A stretch of DNA of 64,000 nt, from positions 143,111,245 to 143,175,244 of the forward strand of contig CM024760.1 in assembly GCA_014218235.1 (NCBI GenBank), in the 5' to 3' direction. Shown piece after piece: positions 45,455 through 56,195 of the stretch (within the stretch, counting starts at the first letter, position 1; each line of letters begins with the position of its first letter). Below the pieces are notes generated by a model that saw nothing but the letters and a program-made list of their open reading frames with translations, was not told the DNA's origin and made no database searches. Both the position numbers and the translations under genes were made by a program. This stretch comes from Colocasia esculenta. Lineage: Eukaryota; Streptophyta; Magnoliopsida; Alismatales; Araceae.

Positions 45455-45835
45455 ATCGTTACACGTTCTAAAGAAGTCGTTACGGCTAGAGAGTCGTTGC
45501 GAGTTCTAAAGAAATCGTTACGAGGTCTAAAGAAGTCGTTACGGCTAGAGAGTCGTTGCGAGTTCTAAAGAAATCGTTACGAGGTCTAAAGAAGTCGTTA
45601 CGGCTAGAGAGTCGTTGCGAGTTCTAAAGAAATCGTTACGAGGTCTAAAGAAGTCGTTACGGCTAGAGAGTCGTTGCGAGTTCTAAAGAAATCGTTACGA
45701 GGTCTAAAGAAGTCGTTACGGCTAGAGAGTCGTTGCGAGTTCTAAAGAAATCGTTACGAGGTCTAAAGAAGTCGTTACGGCTAGAGAGTCGTTGCGAGTT
45801 CTAAAGAAATCGTTACGGTAACGATTTGAGTGCTC
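45455..45835. repeat. 59-bp tandem repeat array (about 6 units)
   Basis: The unit includes aaagaaatcgttacgaggtc, then taaagaagtcgttacggcta and gagagtcgttgcgagttct. It repeats with an exact 59-bp period from about 45465, with essentially no differences between units. Each unit contains three tcgtt words, so it is a higher-order amplification of the word type seen singly in other copia LTRs. Confidence 0.96.
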
Positions 45836-47197
45836 CGGTCAAAGAGGAAGTCGTTCTGCTTATCAAAGAAGTCGTTACAGGGACTTGGATAGAAATGATG
45901 GGACTTACCAAATTGACTTGATCTTTCATTTTCTTTTGCTTCCTGTTCTCAAGGCTCAAGAAATCCATTAGTGTTATTTTGTTAATCATCAAAATTAATA
46001 TATAAATAAATGGAAATATTTATTATGGGGACAGTTTGGTCATCAGTAAACCATGGTAGGCGTCGTACTACTCGCCACGTACACAAAACCACGTGCACGT
46101 CACACACAAACCACATGAAACCTCACGTAAACCTCAAGTAATAACTGTCCACTACACGTGAACCCAACTAAACTCGCGTAAACAACACGCAACCTCGAAA
46201 GTGAGTAACTAACTGCATACCCCGTATGCTAAACACAGAAACTATGTGCACCTCAGGTGCCAACGCACCATGCATTATCAATAAATACTATAAACGGTCA
46301 TTTCTGCTTATACACAAGTTGGCGGCAATATCGACTGCCGCTTATGGGAAGTAGACGGCAAGTGATATGGCCGTCTGTATCCCAGCTGATGAGCTTGGCG
46401 ACAAACGATGTTGACGCCAAGTTCTTCAGCCTCTATTCCTGCAGAAACCCTAAACCGATTCTACAGGTTTTTACAACCGTTAAAACAACGGAAAAAATAC
46501 AGAATTGGTTCTTCTAACATCCATGCACTATAATTAAACTATACAGCATGCTTTACCACCTGAATTCATCAAACCACCCATTATCCCCCGCATGGATACC
46601 ATGACCCGAAATCACCATTTTCATGCAGATTCATGTTATCTAATTTCATTATCACGACCTATAGGAATTACAAGGGTCATTCCCTCCGCGAGCTCCCACG
46701 AAAATTGCACCACGCCACGGCGTTTCCTCGCGCAATTCGGCAACGCCACACGTCCCACGATCCTCCAACCACTCTCCTGTACCTGTTGGAAGCTTTAGGG
46801 ACACGGGGGCATGAAGCTGGGGCAAGGGGAAGAGAGAACCAGGTGGAGAACCTGCTCTCGGGTGACCCTATAACCTGCAGAATTCACAGGTTGGCGTCAA
46901 CCCCTCTGCCGCCAAGAGAAACTGCCACCCTCAATGTCCACATCTAATGCCGCCAAGTTCATGCAGTCAACGGCAGCTTACCTGGATGCCAACAAGTCAA
47001 CGGCCACCCCTGGCCGCCAACTCCAACTCAACTGCAACAGGTCCTATTTTATTTCAGGACTAAACCTGCTCCTCACCTGAACAAACCACACATCCAAACC
47101 ACACATTCCACACAACCAACTCACACTGGCCTCACAACAGCCATCACAACCATTACACACATGATCCGCATGGATCCGAAAGGCACGCGACGTTACA

Positions 47198-48280
47198 TAT
47201 TAGGCCAAGACCACTCCAGTGGAATCTTTAGTGGTTGACACATAGAGCAATAGAGGCCAACCCGGGACCGGAGGAGCGAGAATAGGGGGATTGAGGAGAT
47301 AACTCTTCAATTCTTCAAAGGCCTTTTGACACTTATCATTCCAATCAAATTTAGCCTCACCTCTAAGCATCTCATAGAAGGGCTTACATCTAATTGAATG
47401 CTAAGAAATGAATCTCCTAATGAACTGAAGTCTGTCAATTCGCCCTCTGACCTCTTTGATGTTCCTAGGAGAAGGCATGTTGATTATTTCTTTGGCCTTG
47501 TTGGGATCAATCTCAATTTCCCTCTTGCTAACAATGAACCTAAGCAATTTCCCTGAGGACACTCTGAAAACACACTTCTTGGGGTTCATCTTATGCTTAT
47601 GCTCTCTAGACCGTTGGAGAACTATCCAGAGGACTTCAGCATGGCCATGTTGAGTTCTAGATTTAACCAAGACATCATCAACATAAACCTCCATGTGCAC
47701 ATGCATCATGTCGTGAAAAATTGCCATCTCCCTTTGATAGGTGCTCCCGCATTCTTTAATCCGAAGGGCATCACGACAAAGCAATAGGTCCCCCATGGCC
47801 TGGTGAAAGAAGTTTTCTTCTAGTCTTCCTCTGCCAAACGGATTTGGTTGTACCCAAGGAAACCATCAATGAATGACAACATCTCAAAACCGGTAGTATT
47901 GTCCACTAGAACATCTATGTGAGAGAGAGGAAAATCGTCCTTAGGGCAAGCACGATTAAGGTCACGAAATCTATGCAAATCCTAACCTTACCGTCCTTCT
48001 TCATCACGGGGACGATGTTAGCTAGCCATTGCGCATAAAGCACAACCCTAATGAATTTGGCTTTGTGCAACTTATCAACCTCTTCTTTGATCTTGAGCAC
48101 AAGCTTAGGGTGCAACCTCCTTAGCTTTCGTTTGACGGCCTTTGCGTCGGATTTTAAGACCAAACGGTGCTCGAGCGAAGAGGTGTCAAGCTCCGGCATG
48201 TCTTCGTAGGACCACGCAAAGCCATCGGAAAATTCTTTAAGGATAGTTACAATAGCTTCTTCTTCTTCTACATTCAAGTT
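47198..48280 (-). pseudogene. Tat-type reverse transcriptase and start of RNase H
   Basis: On the minus strand from about 48280: an N-terminal RT region (FAWSYEDMPELD, then KLHKAKFIRVV and PVMKKDGKVRICIDF), then FIDGFLGYNQIRLAEED followed by an in-frame stop near 47820. The YVDDVLVKS catalytic motif is near 47675 and the thumb region (NPKKCVFRVSSGKL) follows. The RNase H beginning (YVSTTKDSTGVVLA) is at 47240-47200, where the CAA codon after Ala has become TAA at the LTR boundary. The gene continues after the solo LTR at 42858. Confidence 0.88.
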
Positions 48281-49473
48281 GGCACTAATAAACTACCTTT
48301 CAGGATTCGTCGGTGCCAAGGTTGATTTCTCTTGTTGGTTCATCTGCAGCCATGGTTGGCTCATCAAACCTCTTGGTACCATCCACATAGGAGCTCACTG
48401 GGTCCTCTTCTCCTAACCCAAGATCTCCTAGCTCACATTCTTCAACACATTCTAGTAAATACACACCTAAACCATCATCCACTGAATCTCCTTCTACAAA
48501 ATCTATTTCTATAAGGGCAGGATCCTCAAGAAATTCTAGGACTTGACTTAACTTAAAACACCTCTCAGCCAAAGTCAGAACATATCGGGCAAGAATCTGC
48601 CTACCCTTCTCCTTTGGGATGCGCGACTGAGAAGGACTAGACTCTTCTAGACCTAGACCTGACCCTAGACTTAAGTCTAAACTACTATGAACAGAACTAT
48701 GTACAGGAGGGATGCCCTTCGATGGGTAAGTATCAGTGTTCAAGCTGAATAGAGTCGGCCCCTGGCCGAGCGGAGGAGACTCCACAGAGGAAGGGTGCTC
48801 AACAGAGACCTCACATTCCCACCCTTGAAAATTGATGTTTTTTTTTTTTGGAGTCATGGCTAAGAACCATAACTTGTAGACTCGAAGTTGCCATGACCGG
48901 CCAAGTGAGTAATGGAGGTAGGATGGGATGGAACAGAAGAGGGAGGAAAGTAGCTGGAGCAAGACACTCGTGTGCCAAGAAGACTCCAGCTGAGGAGAGA
49001 GAGGATAAAGGTGGAGTTGGAGATGGAGACGAAGGTGGAGGATCAGAATTCGAACCAAAGAGTGAGATATGGCCAAAGTCCTCACACAACTCCTTCACCT
49101 CAGCAGTTTCTTCTTCTTCCTCACTCTCCGAATTAGGGACTTCTTCGACAATATGCTCCCTTATCCCTGGTTGGATGGGTCTTTGGACTAAATGTTCCTT
49201 CAAGGTCCATGTAAGAGGTATATAGGGTATGAAATGATCTGGATGAATAGGGTCAGGGTGAAATCCCAAACCGGCCCTTGCTAATAACCTTCTCACTTGG
49301 ACACTTCTGATGGGTCCTTGCTTTTCTCTACCCAACCCTTTGCCATGGATGTAACCTATTTTTGCCGTCACCTCCCAACCTTTCCCTTGAGAACATGTGG
49401 CCATCTCAAATTCTTCGACAGTGGAGGGAGATTGGTTCAAAACAAGGGAAGATGGGAAATCAATGATTGACAT
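48281..49473 (-). pseudogene. Tat-type linker between protease and RT, with G-patch-like motif
   Basis: The minus-strand sense contains GYIHGKGLGREKQGP (about 49350), a glycine-rich G-patch-like motif that plant Tat/Ogre polyproteins carry between protease and RT. It is followed by an acidic, Ser/Pro-rich low-complexity stretch (SESEEEEETAEVKE, PPPSSPSPTPP). A frame change near 48830 leads into the next frame (48300-48830), which again is acidic and runs towards RT. Beyond the motif the function is unknown. Confidence 0.75.
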
Positions 49474-49901
49474 GATAGGTTTCTTCCCCTTGTCAGGAAT
49501 GAAGAGATTGGCATCTGCTCTAACGTGATAGAATTGAGGGTTTCTATGGTAAGAATGCTCTTGATTTTGATAATCTGCCCATTAAATGGAAACTTGAAGC
49601 ATTGATGGGCAGTGGAAGGGACCCCTAAAGTTTGTTTGAGCCAAGGATGGCTGAGAATAACCTTATAGGCTGGATCGATGTCCAAGACTAAGAATTCGAT
49701 GGACATAGTAACAAGCCCTACCTCCAATTGAAGAGCAATCTTCCCTTTAGCCACCCTTTTGGGATTGTCATAAGAAGCGATCATGGAGCTTATTTTCTCT
49801 AGACTACCCTCCTCTAAACCAAGTTGCTTGAGGGTTTTCATTGAAAAAACATTGATGGATGCTCCCGTGTCGATGAGAGTTGAGTCTACCGACACCCCGT
49901 T
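49474..49901 (-). pseudogene. Tat-type aspartic protease, catalytic part
   Basis: The motif LIDTGASINVFS (about 49880-49845) is the active-site region, with KVILSHPWLKQTLG further on replacing the usual ILG-W element. This is the retroviral-type pepsin fold half. The frame enters from gag through a solo LTR: the upstream half of the domain stops at 51544 and the rest starts at 49901. Confidence 0.85.
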
Positions 49902-50236
49902 TGTGAATGTGTTTTTCGTTTCAAAACACTCCGCAAAGAAATAATTTAAAAAAAGAGAAGATTTATAAAAATGAAATGCGGTATGAAAGAGGAAGACAGA
50001 AAGGGGAAAGTGCGTGTGTGCACAAGGATGGAGTGTGATCGCCAGGTACGCGAGGGTATCGAAGGAGTGAGTGAGAGGCGGAGAGAGTACTTACCTTCAC
50101 CCAAGATCGCGGGAGATGAAATGGTGGTGGGTTGACTTCTACTCCTCCAACCGCCGACCGGCAGAGAAGACTTTAGCTTGATGGTTACCTTGCAAAAAAG
50201 AGAAAAAAATAAGCAAACACGTGACAAAAATGATTA

Positions 50237-50600
50237 GACTATGGCATGTAGAATCATGTAGAATCAAATTCAAAGATAATATGAAAAACGCAGTGGCATG
50301 GGCTTGAACACACCTTGTGGAGGTGGTGTTAAACCCATAAAAGTTAGGTGTTATGGAAATGATGTGAGTGTGTGAGTGATTAATGTGATGAATGAACTAA
50401 AAATATGAATTAAAGAAGTAGACTATGGCATGTAGAATCAAATTCAAAGAATAATATGAAAACGCAGTGGCATGGGCTTGAACACACTTGTGGAGGTGGT
50501 GTTAAACTCCCCCCACTAAAAGTTAGGTGTTATGGAAATGATGTGAGTGTGTGAGTGATTAATGTGATGAATGAACTAAAAAATTGAATTAAAGAAGAAG
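50237..50600. repeat. Tandem duplication (~180 bp) within the solo LTR
   Basis: gactatggcatgtagaatc recurs at 50237 and 50421, and the following ~175 bases (ggcatgggcttgaacacac, gtgtgagtgattaatgtgat) are repeated almost exactly. Confidence 0.9.
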
Positions 50601-50854
50601 ATGACGGAAAGAAAAATCTACTGAGAGGAGCCTGTTGCGTGGGTGGGATGGAAGAAGATGCCTCCTTCTTCAATGCACTTGAAATGGAGAAGAAGCAAGC
50701 CCCAATAGATGGAAGACTTGACAATGGTGCTTGAAGGAGTAGCTCTTCTCTTTAAAGCTCAGGCTTTGACTCTTCAGTGCAGTAGGGCTTCATCGTAGTG
50801 CTTTGGTATATCTTAAAAACATAGCCTCGGGGGTCTTTTTATAGAGGAAAAATT

Positions 50855-51370
50855 CTTGAATCGCGACGGACACAGTGGTCGCCTATTGATGTGAATCGCG
50901 ATCGACCAAAGCGTCGCAGTTTCAAAGATCGACTTACTCTGAATAAGCCTTTCCAAACATCGATTATAGCAGGTTCTAGAATCACGACGACATAAAGCGA
51001 CGTGTTTCAAACACTTCCAATACTGATCGATTCTTTCCAAATTTAATAAATGGAAATAATGAATCGCGACGACATGAGTGGTCGCGTATTTGAACATAAT
51101 CGATGCTATGATAGGGAGTCGATGTTCATATGATGGAAGGTCAGAAACGTGACGGCCTATGTGGACGTGATTCTAAATAGCAAGGAAATTTTTCCAAAAA
51201 TAATTTTAGAAATTACCAAAAATCGAAATTGAAAACACTTAAACGCGACAACCCTAACGGATGCGATTCAAAATGGTAAGTGCCAGAAAAGGAAGTGTGA
51301 TACGCGATGGTTTCACCTGTCGCGGATCAGGCTCCTAAACCGTGACCACTGTGTCTGTCGTGAATCACTT
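50855..51370. repeat. AATCGCGACGG / GTCGC words in the Tat-type solo LTR U3
   Basis: About 15 words such as aatcgcgacgg, aatcgcgat, gcgacgtg and ggtcgc lie just upstream (element sense) of the TATA box. tcgcga and its CA/TG decay products are frequent. Confidence 0.8.
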
Positions 51371-51543
51371 TGCGAGTCACTTGTGCACAACAGACCCCTT
51401 CAAAGCCCATAGAAAAATTCCTAAAAATCCTAGAAAAATAAAAAAATTAGGAAAATTACTCGAGGTTAATTGAAGCGAGCCATTTTGAGGCATTGCGGTA
51501 TAACATGAATGTACTCGATATATACCAAAATGGTGTGTCTACA

Positions 51544-53577
51544 CCGTTGAGAGTGACAGTCAAACAAAGAGGAAGTGAGCAGCACTCAGAAGCAGCAAGG
51601 TCTTTATTCGAGAAGGAGATGGAAGGCCTTTGAGTGAGGGAAAGAATGGCATTGGTAACACCGCTCACCGGGAGGTCGTCATTGACCATGAACCTTTGGA
51701 GAAATTGGAGAAGAGTGGACTAGTGAGAGGGTGATTTCCGAATCAACTCTAAGATAGAAACCCTTGCGGGAGTCTTGTCCAGATGTTGAAGAATATCATA
51801 CTTAGTGCCGGTGGGTAGTAGGGGTCCACTATCCTCCTCATCTTGTGATGCCCGTGTAGGTGGAGGAACAACGCGGTTCCGAAGGGTGACTCTAAGGTGC
51901 TCCTGAGACTTTGGGAGGATGAGTTTAAGGGGTTGGGAACCAACGATGGCTAACTCTTGGGTAGGGGGAGTGGGGATGGACTGAGTATCCTGGCAGGCGA
52001 GTTTGATGATCACTAAGGGCTGCTCATCCAGGATGACATCAATAGTGGTGAAGGGTTCTTGGGACTCAACTGGTGGACATGGGTACCATTCTTTGAAATC
52101 TTCTACCGCCCAATGTTGTTCTCTCATCACAACCTGAGGTCCTGGATACGTCATGGTGTTGACCTTCTCCTGAGACTTAGAAGTGGATGGGTTGTTGTTG
52201 TTTTGGGGGTTGGGGAGGGGGTTCTGGGCTATACCCAAGTCCCTTCTTGTCGTTCTGGATTTGGCAATAGCAATCTTGACATCATCCCAGTTGATTCTGC
52301 CTTCATCATTCATATCATGCACCCAGTCACAGAAGATGAAACAGTTGTAAATCTCATGACCGGGGCCCCTATGGTAGGGACAATACTTTGAGGTGTCAGT
52401 CATAGGATGTACACCCTCCTTTTGTGGTGGAAGTTGGATGGCATCACAAGACATGAAGAAAAAGAAGATGTCCCCAAGGGATTCAGGGAGAGTAGGATAG
52501 TGGGCCCTCTTAGGCCCCGACCGAGTTAGCCAGAAGGTGGAGGAACAACTGAATAGGGCTTGGAGGGATGTGATGGGAAGTGATGTGGATTGAAGGTGGA
52601 AGTAAAGGTGGAAGACTTGTTAGCAAGCCTTAATGCCTGATTGAAGGCATGGACGGACTCATTCACAGTCACCCCCTTGGTGGTAGGTGCCGCAGGAGCC
52701 TTGTATCCCTTGGGCTTCCCTTCAACGAATGGTGGGAGGGGGGAGTCCTTGATTTGGGTTTGGACAACTCTAGCTCAATTATAGAGGTGTGTAAAGGAGG
52801 GAAACTTACTAAGCATCAAGATAGATTTGAACAGGGGAGTGGTATTGTTCACAATCATTGTGATGGCTTGGGACTCCGGGATGGGGAGGTCAGCCCTCGA
52901 AACCATGGCTCTCCAACGGTTGGCAAAGGTGACAAAGTCTTCCTCTGGCTTCATCTTTTCTGTGACCAAGTCACAGAGTGTGGGCACTTGACTAGCCATG
53001 TAAGCAAAGTGAGAGATTAAGCTTTCGAAGACGATGTCGAAATTAAGGAGATCAGATGCAGGTAAGGAAGTGAACCACCTCAAGGCTTCCCCTTCTAATG
53101 ATTGTTGGAAAAGGTAAAAAATGAGGACCTGATCATATAGCCACCGATGAGAGTCCATGAGAAAGCCTGCGAGATGGAATTGAGGGTCAGAGGTCCCGTC
53201 ATACTTGCAGTATTTCGGGGCCTTGAAACCCAGGGGAAAGTAAGCGGGCGGGGAGTTTGCAGTTTTGAAGGGAGTGAGGTTTGGACAAGGATAGGGATTC
53301 ATCCAAAAGCTTCTTAATAAAACCCTCCATTTCGGATTTGGAGACGGATTCAGATTGAGTAGGAGTTGTGGGATGGACATAACATGGATAAGCGGGATGA
53401 GGAGTTGGAATGGGAGCTGGTGCAAGAGGAGCGGAAGAAAGAGTTGGGACAGGAACATGAGATGGAGTGACAGGCCTTGGAATAGATTGGTTGAGAGGCC
53501 TTAAAAGTGACAAACTCATCATTAAGAATATCATCAAATTCAAAATCTAGATTGTTAGACATGCTGACGGAATTCAA
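51544..53577 (-). pseudogene. Tat-type gag and start of protease
   Basis: On the minus strand an ATG near 53562 begins MSNNLDFEFDDILND, followed by two frame changes (near 53480 and 53290). A Pro-rich stretch precedes the capsid domain (KYDGTSDPQFHLAGF, EGEALRWFTSLPAS, TFANRWRAMVSRAD). After a stop near 52775 the sense continues in other frames to a zinc-knuckle-like motif, CPYHRGPGHEIYNC (about 52390-52345), then to SILELIRKSPSH. The N-terminal protease part (NDDLPVSG, LCLTVTLNG) reaches 51544, where the solo LTR cuts it. Confidence 0.85.
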
Positions 53578-54250
53578 ACCAAGAGTCTATTAGCACACAA
53601 CCTACTCATTTTTAAGATGATTAGGCCAATTAACTACATTGTTATCAGAAGAAATATGAATTTCTACACAAACAATGTTGTCAAAACAATGCCCAAAATC
53701 TTTTAAATGTTGTGATTGTGTGTTAACTTAACTTTCGAAGGCCGATTCTCTCACCTCTCACTCAAAACCGGGTGAATGGGCTAGCTAGTTGGGAGGCTGA
53801 AGGTCCTCCTGCTCCGTGCCGTAAGGGAATCCACAAAATGTAGGGACTTATGGAGTTCTTCTTGAAACCAATCCGATTTACCGGAGAGGGAATCTCCAAG
53901 TAAAAGATTGTAAATCAAGAAGGGGTTATCCTAAAATGTGTGGGGAGGCTAGAGGAGATGAGAAATGAGAACCACCTCGTGGACTCAAGACCAACAAGAA
54001 CCAAAGAGTGAGGAAAGAAACAAAAATAGCTTCTGGAAAAGTAAATGACAAAGAACAGTGTCGTTAAGTTCTTCAAAAGTAGGTATAGACGGCAAGATGA
54101 TGGACGTCAGGATGAAGTTGACGGCAAAGGAAGATGACGTTAACCAAGAATAAATGACACTGAGTTTTGATGTTACCTGAATAGACGTCCACAATGATGC
54201 AATTCTATTTGTTCGTAGACAAAACCCTCACCAACTGCGGTGAGCAATGT
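53578..54250 (-). mobile_element. Tat-type element leader (5' untranslated region)
   Basis: No gene is seen in this stretch between PBS and gag. It includes repeated gacgg words (54085-54135). A minus-strand donor-like ttcag|gtaac lies at about 54175. Confidence 0.6.
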
Positions 54251-54270
54251 CAGTCCCACCGTGATCGCCA
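54251..54270 (-). other. Probable PBS of the Tat-type element
   Basis: On the minus strand it begins TGGCGATCACGG, nine bases after the presumed LTR end at 54280. TGGCG-type sites, as for tRNA-Arg, are used by Tat-group elements. The assignment to a tRNA is tentative. Confidence 0.5.
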
Positions 54271-54279
54271 GAAGAGAGC

Positions 54280-54416
54280 TGTGGACGTTTGGTTTTCACC
54301 AACCTATGTGTGCTCCTTGAGGTGATGTGGCTGGATGGTTCGTCCATATCCTCCTTCTCTTTTGGTGTCGTTTGACCGAGTTGACATTCAAAAGAAAGGA
54401 AGAAGAACCAAGAAAC
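54280..54416 (-). mobile_element. Tat-type 5' LTR remnant
   Basis: On the + strand it starts tgtggacgtttggttttcacc, similar to the ends at 49902 and 32483. It is cut after 137 bp by the copia-4 LTR. The rest should lie beyond the window. Confidence 0.6.
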
Positions 54417-54734
54417 TGTAGGATCGAATTCAGAGTATGAACAGATCTAGTAGGGGGGTTGAATAGATCTATCACCAAATTATGCGGAAGCTTAAGCAAT
54501 TCAAAGATCACTTCGATTATAGATCCATTCAACGCAGAAATTACTGATCTGATGGGTGTATGTGTGAATTTTTGGTGAATAGAATGTGTGAAGCAGTGTG
54601 TACAAGTAGTGAGAGAAAACATCCTATGAAAGCATCTAGCGTAGAAAAAATAGATCAAAACCACTGCACAAAGGATTTTAGGTGGTTCGGAAATCACACA
54701 GTGATTCCTACATCCACCTCCTCACATAGTGAGG

Positions 54735-54960
54735 CTTCACTACTCAAACCCGAGTACAACACACACTGGAGCACGACGACTCCAAAACACCTGAGCACGA
54801 CGGCTCAACACACAACCGGAACAACGATGACTCCAACCTTAGCACGATGGCTCAAACACACAGTGAGTACAATGACTATATACCAAAGCGCGATGGCTCA
54901 CAACCACACTGAGTACGACGACTCACACACTCTGAGCACGACGCTCAACACAATGCTAGA
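54735..54960. repeat. ~25-bp minisatellite GAGCACGACGGCTCAACACAC in copia-4 LTR
   Basis: About nine degenerate units built on gagcacgacggctcaacacac, with variants gagtacgacgactc and agcgcgatggctc. It lies in the R/U5 part, downstream of the TATA box in element sense. The unit contains a gag...ctc arm pair flanking acgacg, so each copy can form a short stem. Confidence 0.85.
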
Positions 54961-55614
54961 TCAAAACATAAGAGATCAGATCCTCTATCATGATCTGATT
55001 CATAGACTCAATTAATAACAGAATCTGCACAGAACTTCATGTACAGATCTCACAGAAGAAAATGAGATGAACACTCCAAGAAAATAAGCAAAATAGATGT
55101 GGATTGGAGGTTCCCCGGTGAAGAAGTCTTGCAAAAGCTTGAATTGAAGAGCCTTGAAAGAATTCGTTGGAGATCCTCTTCAATTCCCGATGCTCTGCTT
55201 CAGTGGCATTTGAATTGCTGGTACTTCATCTTCTTCTTCTATTCTTCAGCTCGATCTGCTCCCTTTCTCAACACATCACAGCTTGGTCTTGATCACCACA
55301 TCCCTTTGGATGTAATAGCTGGAGGGCTGGAGGCTCGCAGTCTCTGAATTGCTCTCTTGGGCGCTTCTTCTTAGCTTCAGAACAGAGATGATAGCTTTTA
55401 TAACCTCTGTGCAGTCCCTTTTTACATGAAGGGAATGTGCACAGTAACCTAGAAAGCATCTTGGGTTGCCATATGTCCAAAAGGTCTTCATCAAATTGCA
55501 ACTTGGATTGAAGGGCAATTTTGTATAATTATAACATCTCTGATAATGACCTCAGAATGAAATCATAGCCATCAGATTCATCCTCTGCACAATTTTGGGT
55601 TTGCACAAAAAGAG

Positions 55615-55975
55615 AAAGTCGACCTCATTCTTCAAGAGAGTCGACCTACTGACCAATCATCAGTCCAAGGCTTACTGGTCAGAACACTAGTGTCGACCTG
55701 ATCAACAGGTAAAATCGACCTGATCAACAAACAGAGTCGACCTCCTATGATTATCTCCAAAACTGGTTCACTAGATGGAGCCTAGTGTCGACTTCACTCT
55801 CAGCTAGAGTCGACCTGACTGGCAGCTGGTTCTTCAGGAATTTGTTGGGTAGACTTTGAGAGTCGACCTGTCTATCAGATAGAGTCGACCTGTCTGTGAC
55901 TTTTTCTTCAGGAGCTTCCTGGGCAGTCTGGTAGAGTCGACCTGTCTATCAACTAGAGTCGACCTACTTCTTACA
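55615..55975. repeat. AGTCGACCTG word array in copia-4 U3
   Basis: About 12 copies of agtcgacctg and variants, with the palindrome gtcgac, spaced 20-40 bp apart. They lie upstream (element sense) of the TATA box, in the same place as the atcgat or tcgtt arrays of the other copia LTRs. Confidence 0.88.
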
Positions 55976-56195
55976 AAAACTTTGTAAACCTGTTTGAATG
56001 AAGAGTAGACCATCAAAAATATGTCATTAACAATAAGATATGAAATGGTAAGTATCAAGAACATGTTGTTTGAGCATTATTGTAATATATTCAATATGTA
56101 CAATATGTCATCATCAAAATCAAAAATATGAGTGATGCTCATTGGTCATCATTAAGAATCATTATTAAGAAATTCCAAACACACTCAACACAACA

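Larger units (their letters stand above)
43940..46045 (-). mobile_element. Copia solo LTR nested in the gypsy solo LTR
   Basis: On the + strand it starts tgttgcccagc, then cccagagggggggtgaatgg, and ends gtttggtcatca; target duplication gtaac/gtaaa (43935-43939 and 46046-46050), 4 of 5. The U5 blocks cctacgtccagtccctgag and ctggtcttccttc (three tandem copies near 44215-44340) place it with Sirevirus LTRs. A minus-strand TATA box lies at 44651-44658. No internal region adjoins. Confidence 0.88.
42859..47197 (-). mobile_element. Ty3/gypsy solo LTR inside RNase H, with nested copia LTR
   Basis: On the + strand it starts tgtggcagaacg and ends gcgacgttaca. The target duplication is tattg (42854-42858) and tatta (47198-47202), 4 of 5, lying in the RNase H reading frame. 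Homologous LTRs are at 22744-23779 (opposite strand) and 62248-64000 (same strand). Without the nested copia LTR it is about 2.2 kb. Words around gccgccaag, ggcgac and acggc recur at 46320-46430 and 46890-47030. Confidence 0.88.
49902..51543 (-). mobile_element. Solo LTR of a Tat-type relative inside protease (1642 bp)
   Basis: On the + strand it starts tgtgaatgtg and ends gtgtctaca, and is flanked by an exact 5-bp duplication ccgtt (49897-49901 and 51544-51548). Removing it and one duplication makes the protease frame continuous. A minus-strand TATA box (TATAAAAAG) lies at 50835-50843. It aligns with 32483-34360, the probable LTR of the element it interrupts. Confidence 0.93.
32483..54416 (-). 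mobile_element. Large Ty3/gypsy element, Tat/Ogre type, heavily nested
   Basis: On the minus strand the order is: 5' LTR remnant (54416-54280), PBS (54270-54251), leader, gag, protease, linker, RT, RNase H, second RNase H-like domain, integrase (end 38955), an extra ORF, and a 3' LTR (about 34360-32483). The second, archaeal-like RNase H after the RT-linked one is diagnostic of the Tat group (Ogre, Retand and relatives). Three solo LTRs interrupt the body (39865-41589, 42859-47197, 49902-51543). The 5' LTR is cut at 54417 by copia-4 and should resume beyond the window. The left edge is approximate. Confidence 0.87.
54417..56195 (-). repeat. copia-4 3' LTR (1779 bp)
   Basis: On the + strand it starts tgtaggatcg and ends ctcaacacaaca, followed by the pyrimidine complement of a polypurine tract (ttctcccctcttt, 56196-56208). 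A minus-strand TATA box (TTATAAAAG) lies at 55395-55403. The flank gaaac (54412-54416) is one target-site copy; the other lies off the window. Confidence 0.9.
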
